From Deinococcus ficus (GTDB taxonomy: Bacteria > Deinococcota > Deinococci > Deinococcales > Deinococcaceae), in assembly GCF_003444775.1 (NCBI RefSeq), contig NZ_CP021081.1, positions 1,538,001-1,602,000 of the forward strand: a stretch of 64,000 nucleotides of DNA, in the 5' to 3' direction. Within the stretch, counting starts at the first letter, position 1; the number at the start of each line of letters is the position of its first letter. This document shows, one piece after another, positions 1 through 13,913 of this stretch. Below the pieces are notes generated by a model. That model was not told the origin of the DNA. It worked only from the letters and a program-made list of their open reading frames with translations, and did not search any database. The position numbers and the translations under genes are program-made.

Positions 1-1
1 C

Positions 2-340
2 CGCATCGACCGGCTGGACGAGCAGCCCGTCACCATGGAGGACCTGACCAAGGCCAGTCGCGCCGCGGAAGCCGAATTCGACCGGCTGGACCCCATCAAG
101 GGCGAGTACCGCCTGGAGTTCGAGTCCCCCGGCGCCAAGCGGCCCCTGAACCGCGCCCGGCACTTCGAGCGGATGGTGGGCCTCAAGGCCCGCGTGCGCG
201 CCGAGGGCCACGCCTTCACCGCGCCGATCAAGGCCGTGAACGGCGACCAGGTGACCTTCGACGTGAGCGGCGAGGACGTCACCCTGACCGCCGGCAGCAT
301 TCAGGCGAACCTTGCGGAATTCCCGGACCGGCACCGCTGA
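2..340 (+). CDS. rimP: Ribosome maturation factor RimP, C-terminal part (truncated by window start)
   Basis: RimP helps assemble the 30S ribosomal subunit in the cytoplasm. The visible 112 residues are open from the first bases of the window, so the true start lies upstream. They carry the family core (DEQPV, EDLTKASR, a YRLE.ESPGAKRPL stretch and RHFERMVG) followed by the SH3-like C-terminal domain. It is the first gene seen of the conserved rimP-nusA-ylxR-infB cluster and lies 41 bases before nusA. The family call is secure; only the N-terminus is missing. Confidence 0.93.
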   Translation, partial: RIDRLDEQPVTMEDLTKASRAAEAEFDRLDPIKGEYRLEFESPGAKRPLNRARHFERMVGLKARVRAEGHAFTAPIKAVNGDQVTFDVSGEDVTLTAGSIQANLAEFPDRHR

Positions 341-381
341 GCGCCCGGCGCCGACACCTTCATTCAAAGGACACTGGAACA

Positions 382-1569
<1,188 letters not shown>

Positions 1570-1572
1570 GGC

Positions 1573-1875
1573 TTGACGGTCACCCCCCACCCCGCCCTCT
1601 CCCGCCAGAAGCACGTTCCGGAACGGACCTGCGTGGCCTGCCGCCGCAAGCGGCCCCAGGCCGAGTTCCGCCGGGTCACGCGTGTGGGCGGCGTGTGGAC
1701 GGTGCAGGAGGGTGACCGCACAGGCCGGGGCGCGTACGTCTGCGCCGACACCCCGGCGTGCTGGCAGGAAAAACGCCTGCGCCGGGCGTTCGGGGCGCAG
1801 GCGCCGCAGGTCGCCGCGCAGCTGGCCGGCCCCACCCCTTCACCAATTCCCATGGATCAGCCCATGACAACCTGA
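1573..1875 (+). CDS. ylxR: YlxR family RNA-binding protein (DUF448)
   Basis: A small basic protein of 100 residues with the YlxR signature: RTCVACRRKRP near the N-terminus, then GRGAYVC and RLRRAFG. YlxR proteins are nucleic-acid-binding proteins almost always encoded between nusA and infB; their exact role is unsettled. The start is taken as TTG three bases after the nusA stop, because AGGAG at the end of nusA is well spaced for it and no ATG lies before the conserved Cys motif. The C-terminal 15 residues are unconserved, Pro-rich tail. Confidence 0.85.
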   Translation: MTVTPHPALSRQKHVPERTCVACRRKRPQAEFRRVTRVGGVWTVQEGDRTGRGAYVCADTPACWQEKRLRRAFGAQAPQVAAQLAGPTPSPIPMDQPMTT

Positions 1876-1938
1876 TCTTCACCCGCCGCCGCCCACGCAC
1901 CAGCGGGCGGGCCAGCGCGGGACTCACCGGAGGTGAGC

Positions 1939-3753
<1,815 letters not shown>

Positions 3754-3770
3754 GCCACCCCAGTTGACGA

Positions 3771-3803
3771 GCAAGGCCCGGGCACTCATGTCCCGGGCCT
3801 TGC
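3771..3803. terminator. Inverted repeat between convergent infB and 3834-4703 gene
   Basis: A perfect 12-base-pair stem (3771-3782 with 3792-3803, beginning GCAAGGCCCGGG) with a nine-base loop lies just after infB and before the end of the oppositely directed gene. No T-run follows on either strand, so it may work as a bidirectional terminator of the GC-rich, U-poor kind or as an mRNA 3'-end stabiliser. Confidence 0.6.
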
Positions 3804-3833
3804 CCTTGTGGCTGCTGGCCGCTGCGCTCCGAT

Positions 3834-4703
3834 TCAGATGCCGCTGGCGCTCGGGGCAACGGCCGCCGGTTCAGTCGGCATGCTGTCCTGGGCGCCGTCC
3901 TGCCCGTCGTGGAAGCCTCCGCGGCCTCCCCTGCCGCCCCGGCCGAAGCCGCGGCCGGCGGGGGTCAGGCCGAAGGTCGCGTCGGCCTGCGCCTGCTGAA
4001 CCATCTGGTCGGCCTGCGCCTGCTGAACCATCTGGTCGGCCTGCACCTGCGTGAGGCGGCCGGCGGTGACCTCGGCCGCCAGGGCTGTCTTCAGGGCCGC
4101 GACGGCCGCCGCGTGCAGGCTGGCGGTGCTGACGCCCTTGGCCTGGGCGAGCTGCGCGATGGTCTTCCCAGCCTGGAGTTCCGTGACGAGTTGCTGCTCG
4201 GTCAGGCCGAGGGCCCGGGCGACGGCCGCCGTGACAGCCGGACCACCTGCGCGCAGGCCGCCGTGCCGGCCCCCGGGGCCGCCGAAGCCGCGGCCTCCAG
4301 CCAGCCCGAGCGGGTTCTGCGTGAGGTTCTGCTTCATGAAGGCCGCTTGGTCGGCGGTGAAATCCCCGGCCCTCACACCCTGGTCAATGGTGGCCGTGCC
4401 GGCGGCGGTGGCCGCCGCCTTGAGTTTGTCCAGGGTGATGCCGAGCTGCGCGGCGAGCTTCTGGAGGAACACGTCAGCGTAGTTCGTGCCGGTGCCCGGC
4501 TGCGCCTGCCCGGGCTGGGCCGGGGGGGTGGCGCCCGGCTGGGCGGGCTGCACGCGCTGGGCCTGCGCCTGCGTGGCGGGATCCTGAGCGGTGCCGGTCT
4601 GGGCGAGCACCATGCCGACCGTGAGGGGCAGGGCCGCCCAGGCGATCAGGGGCAGGTTCAGGCGGCGGCGGGGCGTGGGGTGGGGGGGGGCCGGGGTGGT
4701 CAT
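3834..4703 (-). CDS. Secreted Ala/Gln-rich protein of unknown function
   Basis: A 289-residue protein with a basic N-terminus (PRRRLNL), a hydrophobic segment (about 18-34) and an AQ-rich junction, consistent with a Sec signal peptide. The mature part begins with a low-complexity Ala/Gln/Pro stretch, then has two degenerate helical modules of the type LGITLDKLKAA...DFTADQAAFMKQNL and LGLTEQQLVTELQAGKTIAQLAQAKG, a pattern seen in exported DUF2680-like proteins. Near the C-terminus a nine-residue unit QADQMVQQA is tandemly duplicated, followed by a Gly/Arg/Phe-rich tail. GAGGAG lies upstream of the ATG. Function unknown; possibly a cell-envelope protein. Confidence 0.7.
   Translation of the reverse strand: MTTPAPPHPTPRRRLNLPLIAWAALPLTVGMVLAQTGTAQDPATQAQAQRVQPAQPGATPPAQPGQAQPGTGTNYADVFLQKLAAQLGITLDKLKAAATAAGTATIDQGVRAGDFTADQAAFMKQNLTQNPLGLAGGRGFGGPGGRHGGLRAGGPAVTAAVARALGLTEQQLVTELQAGKTIAQLAQAKGVSTASLHAAAVAALKTALAAEVTAGRLTQVQADQMVQQAQADQMVQQAQADATFGLTPAGRGFGRGGRGGRGGFHDGQDGAQDSMPTEPAAVAPSASGI
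3981..4034. repeat. Two perfect 27-bp tandem repeats within the secreted protein gene
   Basis: The unit starting GTCGGCCTGCGCCTG occurs at 3981-4007 and exactly again at 4008-4034, with a third copy beginning at 4035 that diverges after ten bases. The unit is nine codons long, so copy-number changes would keep the reading frame. Confidence 0.9.
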
Positions 4704-4889
4704 GGGGTCTCCTCGGGCCGGGGCCCTGTGGGAATGAGATGGGGGGGCTGGCGTGGTCCTGGGGGTTCAGGCCCTGTCCACTCGTGCAGCCTGGGCCCGG
4801 GCGGTTAAGCGGCGGCTAACGGGTGGGGGGTGGGCACCGGTCACCGCGCGGCCGGGCGGGGTGGGGTATCCTGTGGCGCTTTGAGCAGG

Positions 4890-5228
4890 ATGGTCATGCC
4901 CCCGAGTGCAGCCTGGAAGGCGCGTCTGATCGCGCTTCCCGGGGTCCTGACCCTGCTGTCGCTGCTGGCCGTGGTGCTGGGCTCCCAGCCTCCGGCGCCG
5001 GACACCGCGCCACGGATGACGGCGGGCGCGGTTATGCCCAGCCTCCCGGAACTGCGGGCCACACCGGCCCCCGCGCCGGCCGTGCCGCTCCTGACGGGCA
5101 CGCCGCCCGAGTCCTTCCGGCTGTCGTCGGCCGCGCGGGAGCTGGGCGCCGCGCTGCGCCCCTGGACGGACCCGGTGCGCGCGCCGGACCTCCGGGTGCT
5201 GGGGCGCCGGCAGACGGACGGCGGCTGA
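4890..5228 (+). CDS. Small membrane-anchored or secreted hypothetical protein
   Basis: A 112-residue open frame starting at ATG 4890 (GAGCAGG overlaps just upstream; a TATCCT -10 box lies at 4867-4872). The N-terminus has one strong hydrophobic segment (about residues 14-32, ALPGVLTLLSLLAVVLG) followed by a Pro/Ala-rich, probably extracytoplasmic tail. I do not recognise a family. The upstream ATG-less frame extension is not convincing. It lies 134 bases before secDF in the same direction; a perfect 8-bp hairpin (5281-5299) sits between them. Confidence 0.45.
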   Translation: MVMPPSAAWKARLIALPGVLTLLSLLAVVLGSQPPAPDTAPRMTAGAVMPSLPELRATPAPAPAVPLLTGTPPESFRLSSAARELGAALRPWTDPVRAPDLRVLGRRQTDGG

Positions 5229-5362
5229 GCCCGTCCCTTTCCGGCCGCCGGTATGTTCTGGCGCTGCGGAGTGGACGGCCCGGTTTCCGCTGGAAACCGC
5301 CCACGCTTGCCCACCCACGGGGCGGGCAGTGCAGATCAAGTGTGTGAAGGAGTTCAGAGAAC

Positions 5363-7672
<2,310 letters not shown>

Positions 7673-7690
7673 GCCTCTCCTGTTCCCGTT

Positions 7691-7718
7691 CCGCCCCGGT
7701 GACCGCCGGGGCGGTTTT
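7691..7718 (+). terminator. Rho-independent terminator of secDF
   Basis: A 9-bp perfect stem (CCGCCCCGG at 7691-7699 with CCGGGGCGG at 7706-7714), six-base loop and TTTT at 7715-7718, 18 bases after the secDF stop. Confidence 0.85.
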
Positions 7719-7796
7719 CAATTGCGCGACGCCCCCTGCCCCCGGACGAGTGACAGACAGGTCATGGTGTGCCAGGGGCTTCATCCCGCAAAGTGA

Positions 7797-8846
<1,050 letters not shown>

Positions 8847-8860
8847 GGCCAGGGGGCCAG

Positions 8861-8899
8861 GGGAGGGCCAGGGGCTGAACGGCTGCCCCTGGCCCTCCC
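8861..8899. terminator. 15-bp inverted repeat between convergent argC and MBL gene
   Basis: Perfect 15-bp stem (8861-8875 with 8885-8899, GGGAGGGCCAGGGGC) and nine-base loop, placed between the argC stop and the end of the minus-strand gene. There is no T-run on either side; a shared bidirectional terminator is the likely role. Confidence 0.6.
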
Positions 8900-8905
8900 G
8901 CCTGC

Positions 8906-9760
8906 TCAGTTCTCGGGGCTGTCCGGCGCCGCCCGGTAGCCGCCTTTCGGGTGCGGTACGAGACGCCCGAAGGGGTGCTGCGGGTCGTGGGGCGTGCAGA
9001 TCAGGGCGTTCCTCTCGTGCCATTCGGGGAAGTGCTGCTTGCGCTGCTCCACGTTCGTGACGGGGTACAGGTCGTAGCCGATCACCCAGGCGGTGGGGGC
9101 GTGCGCCAGGGTGGTGAGCAGGTCGGCGGTGTACACCAGCGTCTCGCCGCCCCGTTCCAGCATCACGCCCTGCTGGCCGAGGTTGTGGCCGGGCAGCGGG
9201 ATCACTTTCAGGCCGGGGCGGAGTTCCGTCTCGCCGTCCACCACGTCGAACAGGCCCGCGTCGGCGATGGGCTCGTAGTAGGCGGGGATGTAGCTGGCGC
9301 GGCTGCGTTCGTGGGGGTGGCGGGCGTCGTGCAGTTCCTGCTTCTGCACCACGTACCGGGCGTTCGGGAAGGTGGGTTCGCCCAGCGCGGTGACGTTGCG
9401 GCCCGCGTGATCGAAGTGCAGGTGGGTGTTGATGACGAGGTGGATGTCATCCGGAGTGAGGCCCTCGCGGTCCAGGCCGCGGAAGATCGTCTCATCGCGG
9501 TCCACGGCGTAAATGTGCTCGAACTTCTCGCCACCCTGGTCCCAGAAGCCGGTCTCGATCAGGATGTTCTCGCCGTTCAGGCGGATCAGCAGGGGGTTGA
9601 TGCGGAGCTGGATGCGGTTCTCGTCGTCGGGTGGGGCGACTTTCTCCCACAGGACGCGGGGGACGACGCCGAACATGGCGCCGCCGTCCAGGCGGAACTG
9701 GCCGTCCGTGAGGCTGATGACTTCGGCGTCGCCGACCGTGCGCTTGTGAATCCAGGCCAT
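8906..9760 (-). CDS. Metallo-beta-lactamase-fold hydrolase
   Basis: A 284-residue MBL-fold protein. The metal-binding motif THLHFDHAG lies in the first half, with further ligands in PLPGHNLGQQG and YTADLL and a C-terminal CTPHDPQHPFGR. The overall form resembles quorum-quenching lactonase/glyoxalase-II-like subfamilies, but substrate cannot be read from sequence. The start is ATG 9760: a TAGGCT -10 box lies at 9768-9773, seven bases before it, the leaderless arrangement, and it gives a natural N-terminus (MAWIHKRTVG). Upstream in-frame extension is discarded because it would overlap the GNAT gene. Confidence 0.85.
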   Translation of the reverse strand: MAWIHKRTVGDAEVISLTDGQFRLDGGAMFGVVPRVLWEKVAPPDDENRIQLRINPLLIRLNGENILIETGFWDQGGEKFEHIYAVDRDETIFRGLDREGLTPDDIHLVINTHLHFDHAGRNVTALGEPTFPNARYVVQKQELHDARHPHERSRASYIPAYYEPIADAGLFDVVDGETELRPGLKVIPLPGHNLGQQGVMLERGGETLVYTADLLTTLAHAPTAWVIGYDLYPVTNVEQRKQHFPEWHERNALICTPHDPQHPFGRLVPHPKGGYRAAPDSPEN

Positions 9761-9809
9761 GCCGCCCAGCCTAACGGACGTTCGTTCCCGTTCGCGCGGG
9801 AGCGTGGGT

Positions 9810-10103
9810 TCAGCGGGCGACGAGGTCCGCGTACTCCGGGTGGTCCGCCACGAACTGCGCCGCGAACGAGCACTGCGGGTTCGCCCGGAGGCCCTGCGAG
9901 CGGACATCGTTCAGCGCGAACTCCATCACCTGCGCGGCATACCCCTGCCCCTGGTGGGCCGGGGCGGTCTCGGTGTGGTTCAGGACCACCGTGCCGCCGC
10001 TCTGGGCGTAGGCGGCCAGGGCGACCAGTTCGCCGTTCAGGTACAGTTCGTACTGCCGGCGCTCCGCGTTGTGGTGCAGGGTGGGCTGCGAGGACTCGGT
10101 CAT
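9810..10103 (-). CDS. GNAT-like N-acetyltransferase, short YjdJ/NATD1 type
   Basis: A 97-residue protein with the compact N-acetyltransferase fold of the YjdJ/NATD1 group: a YELYLNGELVALAAY strand pair, LNHTETAPAHQGQGYAAQVM with the acetyl-CoA-binding Q/GxGxA loop, and CSFAAQFVADHPEY at the end. Its acceptor is unknown. Start is ATG 10103, six bases after TACGCT (10110-10115), a leaderless-type promoter; the upstream frame is not used. Confidence 0.85.
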   Translation of the reverse strand: MTESSQPTLHHNAERRQYELYLNGELVALAAYAQSGGTVVLNHTETAPAHQGQGYAAQVMEFALNDVRSQGLRANPQCSFAAQFVADHPEYADLVAR

Positions 10104-10194
10104 CCGCCGAGCGTAGAGGCGCGGGGCCACCCGGCGTCAGGGCTCCGGCTTCACCAGACTTCAACACCCGGGATTTCGCCACGCGGGGCGGGCG

Positions 10195-10596
10195 TCAGAG
10201 CCGGGCGTCCGGGTGGGCGTCACTCTCCTGCACCAGCAGCCACAGGCGCCGGCCCGTCTCGGCGGCGCGGGCCTGGGCGTCCAGCAGCACCGTTTCCAGG
10301 TCGGCGGCCAGCCGGGCGTGCTTGCGGCGGAAGTACGGGTAGTCGCAGAGCACCAGCGCCAGGTCCCGCGGGAACTGCCCGGGGTCGGTCAGCACGTCGA
10401 ACAGCGCGTCCCAGTTGCGGCCGAAGTGGTCGGTGAGCGCCAGGCCGCCCAGGAACGCCATCATCAGGCCTTCCTTGTGGTGCACGCCGGTGAACGCTAC
10501 CTCCCGCACGGCCACGCGGTGCCCGGCGGCCAGCATGCGCAGCTCGTGCGGCGCGCGTTGCAGGCCCTCCGGGGGCCCGTTGAAGATCTGGATCAT
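10195..10596 (-). CDS. Barstar family ribonuclease inhibitor
   Basis: A 133-residue barstar-family protein. Barstars are cytoplasmic proteins that block the active site of barnase/T1-type guanyl ribonucleases. The family core is seen as HKEGLMMAFLGGLALTDHFGRNWDALFDVLTD, with the helix-loop HFGRNWDAL typical of the barnase-binding face. Its ATG at 10596 overlaps the TGA of the ribonuclease gene (ATGA), so the two are translationally coupled and the inhibitor is made with its probable target. Immunity protein for the upstream ribonuclease is the natural reading, though some barstars have other partners. Confidence 0.88.
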   Translation of the reverse strand: MIQIFNGPPEGLQRAPHELRMLAAGHRVAVREVAFTGVHHKEGLMMAFLGGLALTDHFGRNWDALFDVLTDPGQFPRDLALVLCDYPYFRRKHARLAADLETVLLDAQARAAETGRRLWLLVQESDAHPDARL

Positions 10597-11027
10597 GGCC
10601 GGTCTCCTGCGCCCTGAATGCGGCGGAACGACGCGTAGTGGTCGGCGGTGTAGTAGCACTCGTCCAGGCGGGTGGCCGGCTGACCGCCGCACACGATCCG
10701 CCGGGCGCCCCGGTCCCGCTCGCCGGGCGTGCGGACGGTGTACTCGCGGTAGTACCCGCGCGCCTGCAACGGCAGGAGCCGCTCGCGGTTGCCGAAGGTC
10801 GAGCCGTCCTGCGCGTACGTGAACGGGCCGCCCTGGCCGATGCGGTCCAGCACGCCGGTCGCCTCGCGCGGCAGGGCGCTGCGGGCCACCCAGCCCAGCC
10901 CGCTGTGCGGGTCGCGGGCCGCCGCCGTGGGGGCGGGGGTGCCCGTGGAGGGGGAGACGCCGGGTTTCTGGCAGGCGCCCAGGGTCAGGGTGCACAGCAG
11001 GGCAAGGAGGACGGGCCGGACGGTCAC
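10593..11027 (-). CDS. Lipid-anchored guanyl-specific ribonuclease (N1/T1/Sa family)
   Basis: A 144-residue protein: lipoprotein signal peptide with LGAC lipobox (Cys19), a linker, then a microbial ribonuclease domain (about 58-140). The catalytic set of RNase Sa is intact: Glu95 in YREYTV, Arg110 in GARRIV and His130 in TADHYASF. Cys113 and Cys124 could form a disulfide. The enzyme would cut RNA after G outside the membrane. Start is GTG 11027, overlapping the stop of the upstream gene (GTGA), and its own stop overlaps the barstar ATG. Unlike free secreted RNases this one should stay on the cell surface. Confidence 0.87.
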   Translation of the reverse strand: MTVRPVLLALLCTLTLGACQKPGVSPSTGTPAPTAAARDPHSGLGWVARSALPREATGVLDRIGQGGPFTYAQDGSTFGNRERLLPLQARGYYREYTVRTPGERDRGARRIVCGGQPATRLDECYYTADHYASFRRIQGAGDRP

Positions 11028-12079
11028 GTCTCGGAGTGTACGCCCGGCCCGCCACCCGGGCCTTCGGGGCTCCTTGACGTTCCGGGGCTCCCGGCGCGGG
11101 CGTCCAGCCACGCCAGCACGTCCGGGAGGAGCGTCTGGAGGCCCTTGTACCCCACCTGCTCGGGCGTCATGGACCGCAGCGCCTGCGCCAGCCGCACCGC
11201 GTGCTTCGGCGTCTGCACGGCCTGCGTCAGGGGCGTGGTGTACGGACGGATGGTGAACAGCGCCCCGCCCGCCGCTGGGAAACCGGTCAGCGTCTGCCGC
11301 TCCACGCGCAGGAACGCGCCGTCCGGGTGGAAGCGGGTGGCGGCGTGCCGGTCGGCATCCGGCGGGGAGGCCGGGTGGTGGTCCAGGCGGTCGCCCATGC
11401 TGAGCCCCCACGCGAAGCGGATGAAAGGCCCCCGGGTGATCACGGCGTCCACCAGCCGGGGCGCGGTGGCGTTCATAGGGCCGCTCCCGGCGACCGGGGC
11501 GTGCACCGCCACAAAATCCCGCCCGAGCTTGTCGCGGGGGTCCCAGTGCTGCGGGGACAGCACGTGCGTGGCCGCCAGCCAGTCCCCGCCGTCCCCGCGG
11601 GCGATCACGGCGAGGTCCTCCGGAGCGTTCAGGCCCAGGAAGTCCAGGGAGCCCACCGGGGTGAGGTTCTCGACCAGGGCGGCGTGCGGCGCCGCGAACC
11701 GTTCCAGGTGCTCGATGCCGCCCCAGCGGAGGTCCAGGCGGGCCGCCCAGCCCAGCTGGTCGTTGCGGAAGGTCTGGCCGTCCCAGTGCAGCGCGCCCGC
11801 GCTGTCCTCGGCGAGCGTGCGGGCCACGTGGGTCAGGGCGGCCTCGCGCAGCTCGGGCGTCAGGCCGGCCTCACCGGCGTACTCGTGCAGCGCGCGGCGG
11901 TGCGCGGCCGCCTTGCTGCGGACAAAGCGGGGGTACTCGCGGTCCAGCGCGAAGGTGTGCGTCTCCCCTGCCCCGTCCTGCCGCCAGGGAATCGGCTGAC
12001 CGAAGCGGAACAGGCCGGCCGACACCTCGTACCGGCCGTTCAGGAAGGGCCGGTACACGGCCGGGGCGCCCTCGGACAT
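11024..12079 (-). CDS. Heme-dependent oxidative N-demethylase-like protein (DUF3445)
   Basis: A 351-residue DUF3445 protein. The family includes the heme-binding subunit of a dimethylamine oxidative N-demethylase. Matching features are RPFLNGRYEVSAGLFRFG at the N-terminus, the REYPRFVRSKAAA.R...HEY segment, WLAATHVLSPQHWDPRDKLG followed by VHAPV, and RVERQTLTGFP. Heme binding itself cannot be proved here. ATG 12079 is preferred over ATG 12094 because it gives the usual N-terminus. Its stop overlaps the ribonuclease GTG, making a three-gene coupled operon whose logic is unclear. Confidence 0.8.
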   Translation of the reverse strand: MSEGAPAVYRPFLNGRYEVSAGLFRFGQPIPWRQDGAGETHTFALDREYPRFVRSKAAAHRRALHEYAGEAGLTPELREAALTHVARTLAEDSAGALHWDGQTFRNDQLGWAARLDLRWGGIEHLERFAAPHAALVENLTPVGSLDFLGLNAPEDLAVIARGDGGDWLAATHVLSPQHWDPRDKLGRDFVAVHAPVAGSGPMNATAPRLVDAVITRGPFIRFAWGLSMGDRLDHHPASPPDADRHAATRFHPDGAFLRVERQTLTGFPAAGGALFTIRPYTTPLTQAVQTPKHAVRLAQALRSMTPEQVGYKGLQTLLPDVLAWLDARAGSPGTSRSPEGPGGGPGVHSET

Positions 12080-12152
12080 GGTGCATTCTGGCATTCTGCG
12101 CGGCAGGACAACGGGCCGCGCGCAGGCGGCCCGGAGGCGGCGCGGCGCAGCC

Positions 12153-12980
12153 TCAGCCGAGGCTGCCGTTGCTCATGACGCCGGTGGCGACCAGCACCAG
12201 GATCAGGGCGCCCACCAGGACGCGGTACACGGCGAAGCCCTTGAAGTTGTTGGTGGACACGAACTTCAGCAGCCACCCGATCGCCAGGTACGCCACCACG
12301 AAGCTCACGCCAGCGCCCAGCAGCACATTGACCAGCCCGATCTCCCCGAAGATGATCTCGCGGTCCTGAATGAGGTTCAGCAGGGCCGCGCCGCCCAGCG
12401 TGGGCACGCCCAGGTAGAAGCTGAACTTCGTGGCGGTCGGGCGGTCCAGACCCAGGGCCATGCCGCCCAGAATGCTGCTGGCGCTGCGGGAGAACCCGGG
12501 CCACAGCAGGGCCAGGCACTGCAACGCGCCGATCATCAGGGCCTTGGGCAGGCCGATGCCTTCGATGGCGTGCACATCCGGCTGCACGCGGCGGTTCTCG
12601 ATCAGCCACATCAGCACGCCGCCCACGATCAGCGCCCAGGCGACCACGCTGGGTTTGAACAGCACCTCCTGAATCCGGTCACCCAGCAGAAGGCCCAGGA
12701 TCACGGCGGGAATCGTGGCGACCAGCACGCCGCTCCACAGCTGCTGCTGGGTGCGGTCGGTGCCGACGTCCCTGAGTTTCAGGAAGTCCCGCCAGTAGTA
12801 CACCAGCACGCTCAGGATCGCGCCGCCCTGAATGACGACCTCGAAGGCGTCCTTGACTTCCTTCGTCCACGGGACGCCCATCAGGTTCCCGGTCAGGATC
12901 AGGTGACCGGTGGAGCTGATGGGAAGGAATTCCGTGATGCCCTCGACGATTCCGTAAATGATGGCGTACACCCAGTCCAT
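12153..12980 (-). CDS. uppP: Undecaprenyl-diphosphatase
   Basis: UppP (BacA) is an integral membrane phosphatase that recycles undecaprenyl pyrophosphate for cell-wall synthesis and gives low-level bacitracin resistance. The 275-residue protein has the two active-site signatures, EGITEFLPISSTGHLIL (13-29) and LLWPGFSRSASSILGGMALG in the middle, with about eight membrane segments. Start is ATG 12980, nine bases after TAGGCT (12990-12995), a leaderless arrangement. Expressed divergently from the kinase gene at 13068. Confidence 0.95.
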   Translation of the reverse strand: MDWVYAIIYGIVEGITEFLPISSTGHLILTGNLMGVPWTKEVKDAFEVVIQGGAILSVLVYYWRDFLKLRDVGTDRTQQQLWSGVLVATIPAVILGLLLGDRIQEVLFKPSVVAWALIVGGVLMWLIENRRVQPDVHAIEGIGLPKALMIGALQCLALLWPGFSRSASSILGGMALGLDRPTATKFSFYLGVPTLGGAALLNLIQDREIIFGEIGLVNVLLGAGVSFVVAYLAIGWLLKFVSTNNFKGFAVYRVLVGALILVLVATGVMSNGSLG

Positions 12981-13067
12981 ATCCGGGAGAGCCTAACACT
13001 TCCCTGCCAATGCCCGGGTCGTCCGAAAGGTGCAGCGCGGGGCGCGTCGGGTGCACACTGCGGGGGC

Positions 13068-13889
13068 ATGACCCCCGAGACTGCCCCCCTGCCCTTTGCG
13101 GAGTTCCTGACCCGCTGGGGCCTCACCCCGGACGGCCCGGCCCGCCGCACGCCGGGCAGCGACCTGCTGCCGGTGCGCTGGCAGGGACGCGCGGCCATGC
13201 TGAAGCTCGCCCGGACGGCGGAGGAGGCGGCCGGGCACCGCCTGATGGTGTGGTGGGCCGGGCAGGGCGCCGCCCGGGTGTACGCCCACGATGGCCCGGC
13301 CCTACTGATGGAACGTCTGGACCGCGAGGGCACGCTGGCGGCGCAGGCGCTGGACGGGCAGGACAGCGACGCCACCCGGGTGCTGTGCCGCGCGGCGGTG
13401 GCCGTACACGGGGCCGGGCAAGGGCCCTGGCCGGCGTTGCCGGACCTGCATCGCTGGTTCCGGGCGCTGGGCGAGGCGGCCGGGCAGGGTGCGGAATTCG
13501 CGGCCCTGTGGGCCGTGGCGCAGCGCTGCCTCGCGGAGCAGCGGGACGTGCGGCCCCTGCACGGCGACCTGCATCACGGCAACGCCCTGCACAGCGCGGA
13601 GCGGGGCTGGGTGCTGATTGACCCGAAGGGCCTGATCGGAGACCCGGCGTTCGAGTACGCGAACCTCCTGTGCAACCCCACCCTGACGCACGCGCTGTCC
13701 CCGGGCCGGCTGGAGGCGCAACTGGCCGTGATCGCGCAGGAAAGCGGGCTGAACGCTGCCCGGCTGGCCCGCTGGGCGGCGGCGTACGCGGGCCTGTCCG
13801 CGGCGTGGCACCTGGAGGACGGCCAGCGGCACGAGGCAGCGCTGACCCTCCGCGTGGCGCATGCGGCAAATCTCGCTCCCGGGCGCTGA
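13068..13889 (+). CDS. Aminoglycoside 6-phosphotransferase-like kinase (APH(6)/hur family)
   Basis: A 273-residue kinase-fold protein of the APH_6_hur family, whose members phosphorylate streptomycin or hydroxyurea. The catalytic loop LHGDLHHGNAL (about 164-174) and the metal-binding IDPKGLIGDPAFEYA are intact, and SDLLPVRWQGRAAMLKLAR supplies the ATP-binding lysine. ATG at 13068 begins TPETAPLPFAEFL and agrees with family N-termini; CACACT seven bases before it could be a weak leaderless -10. Chromosomal members often have unknown small-molecule substrates, so resistance is not assured. Confidence 0.8.
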   Translation: MTPETAPLPFAEFLTRWGLTPDGPARRTPGSDLLPVRWQGRAAMLKLARTAEEAAGHRLMVWWAGQGAARVYAHDGPALLMERLDREGTLAAQALDGQDSDATRVLCRAAVAVHGAGQGPWPALPDLHRWFRALGEAAGQGAEFAALWAVAQRCLAEQRDVRPLHGDLHHGNALHSAERGWVLIDPKGLIGDPAFEYANLLCNPTLTHALSPGRLEAQLAVIAQESGLNAARLARWAAAYAGLSAAWHLEDGQRHEAALTLRVAHAANLAPGR

Positions 13890-13913
13890 CGCGCGTCCCT
13901 ATACTGGCGCGAC

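Noticed and set aside
12078..13889. Plus-strand frame reaching 12078 before the kinase gene
   Set aside because: It would run antisense through uppP; the kinase family begins at about 13068.
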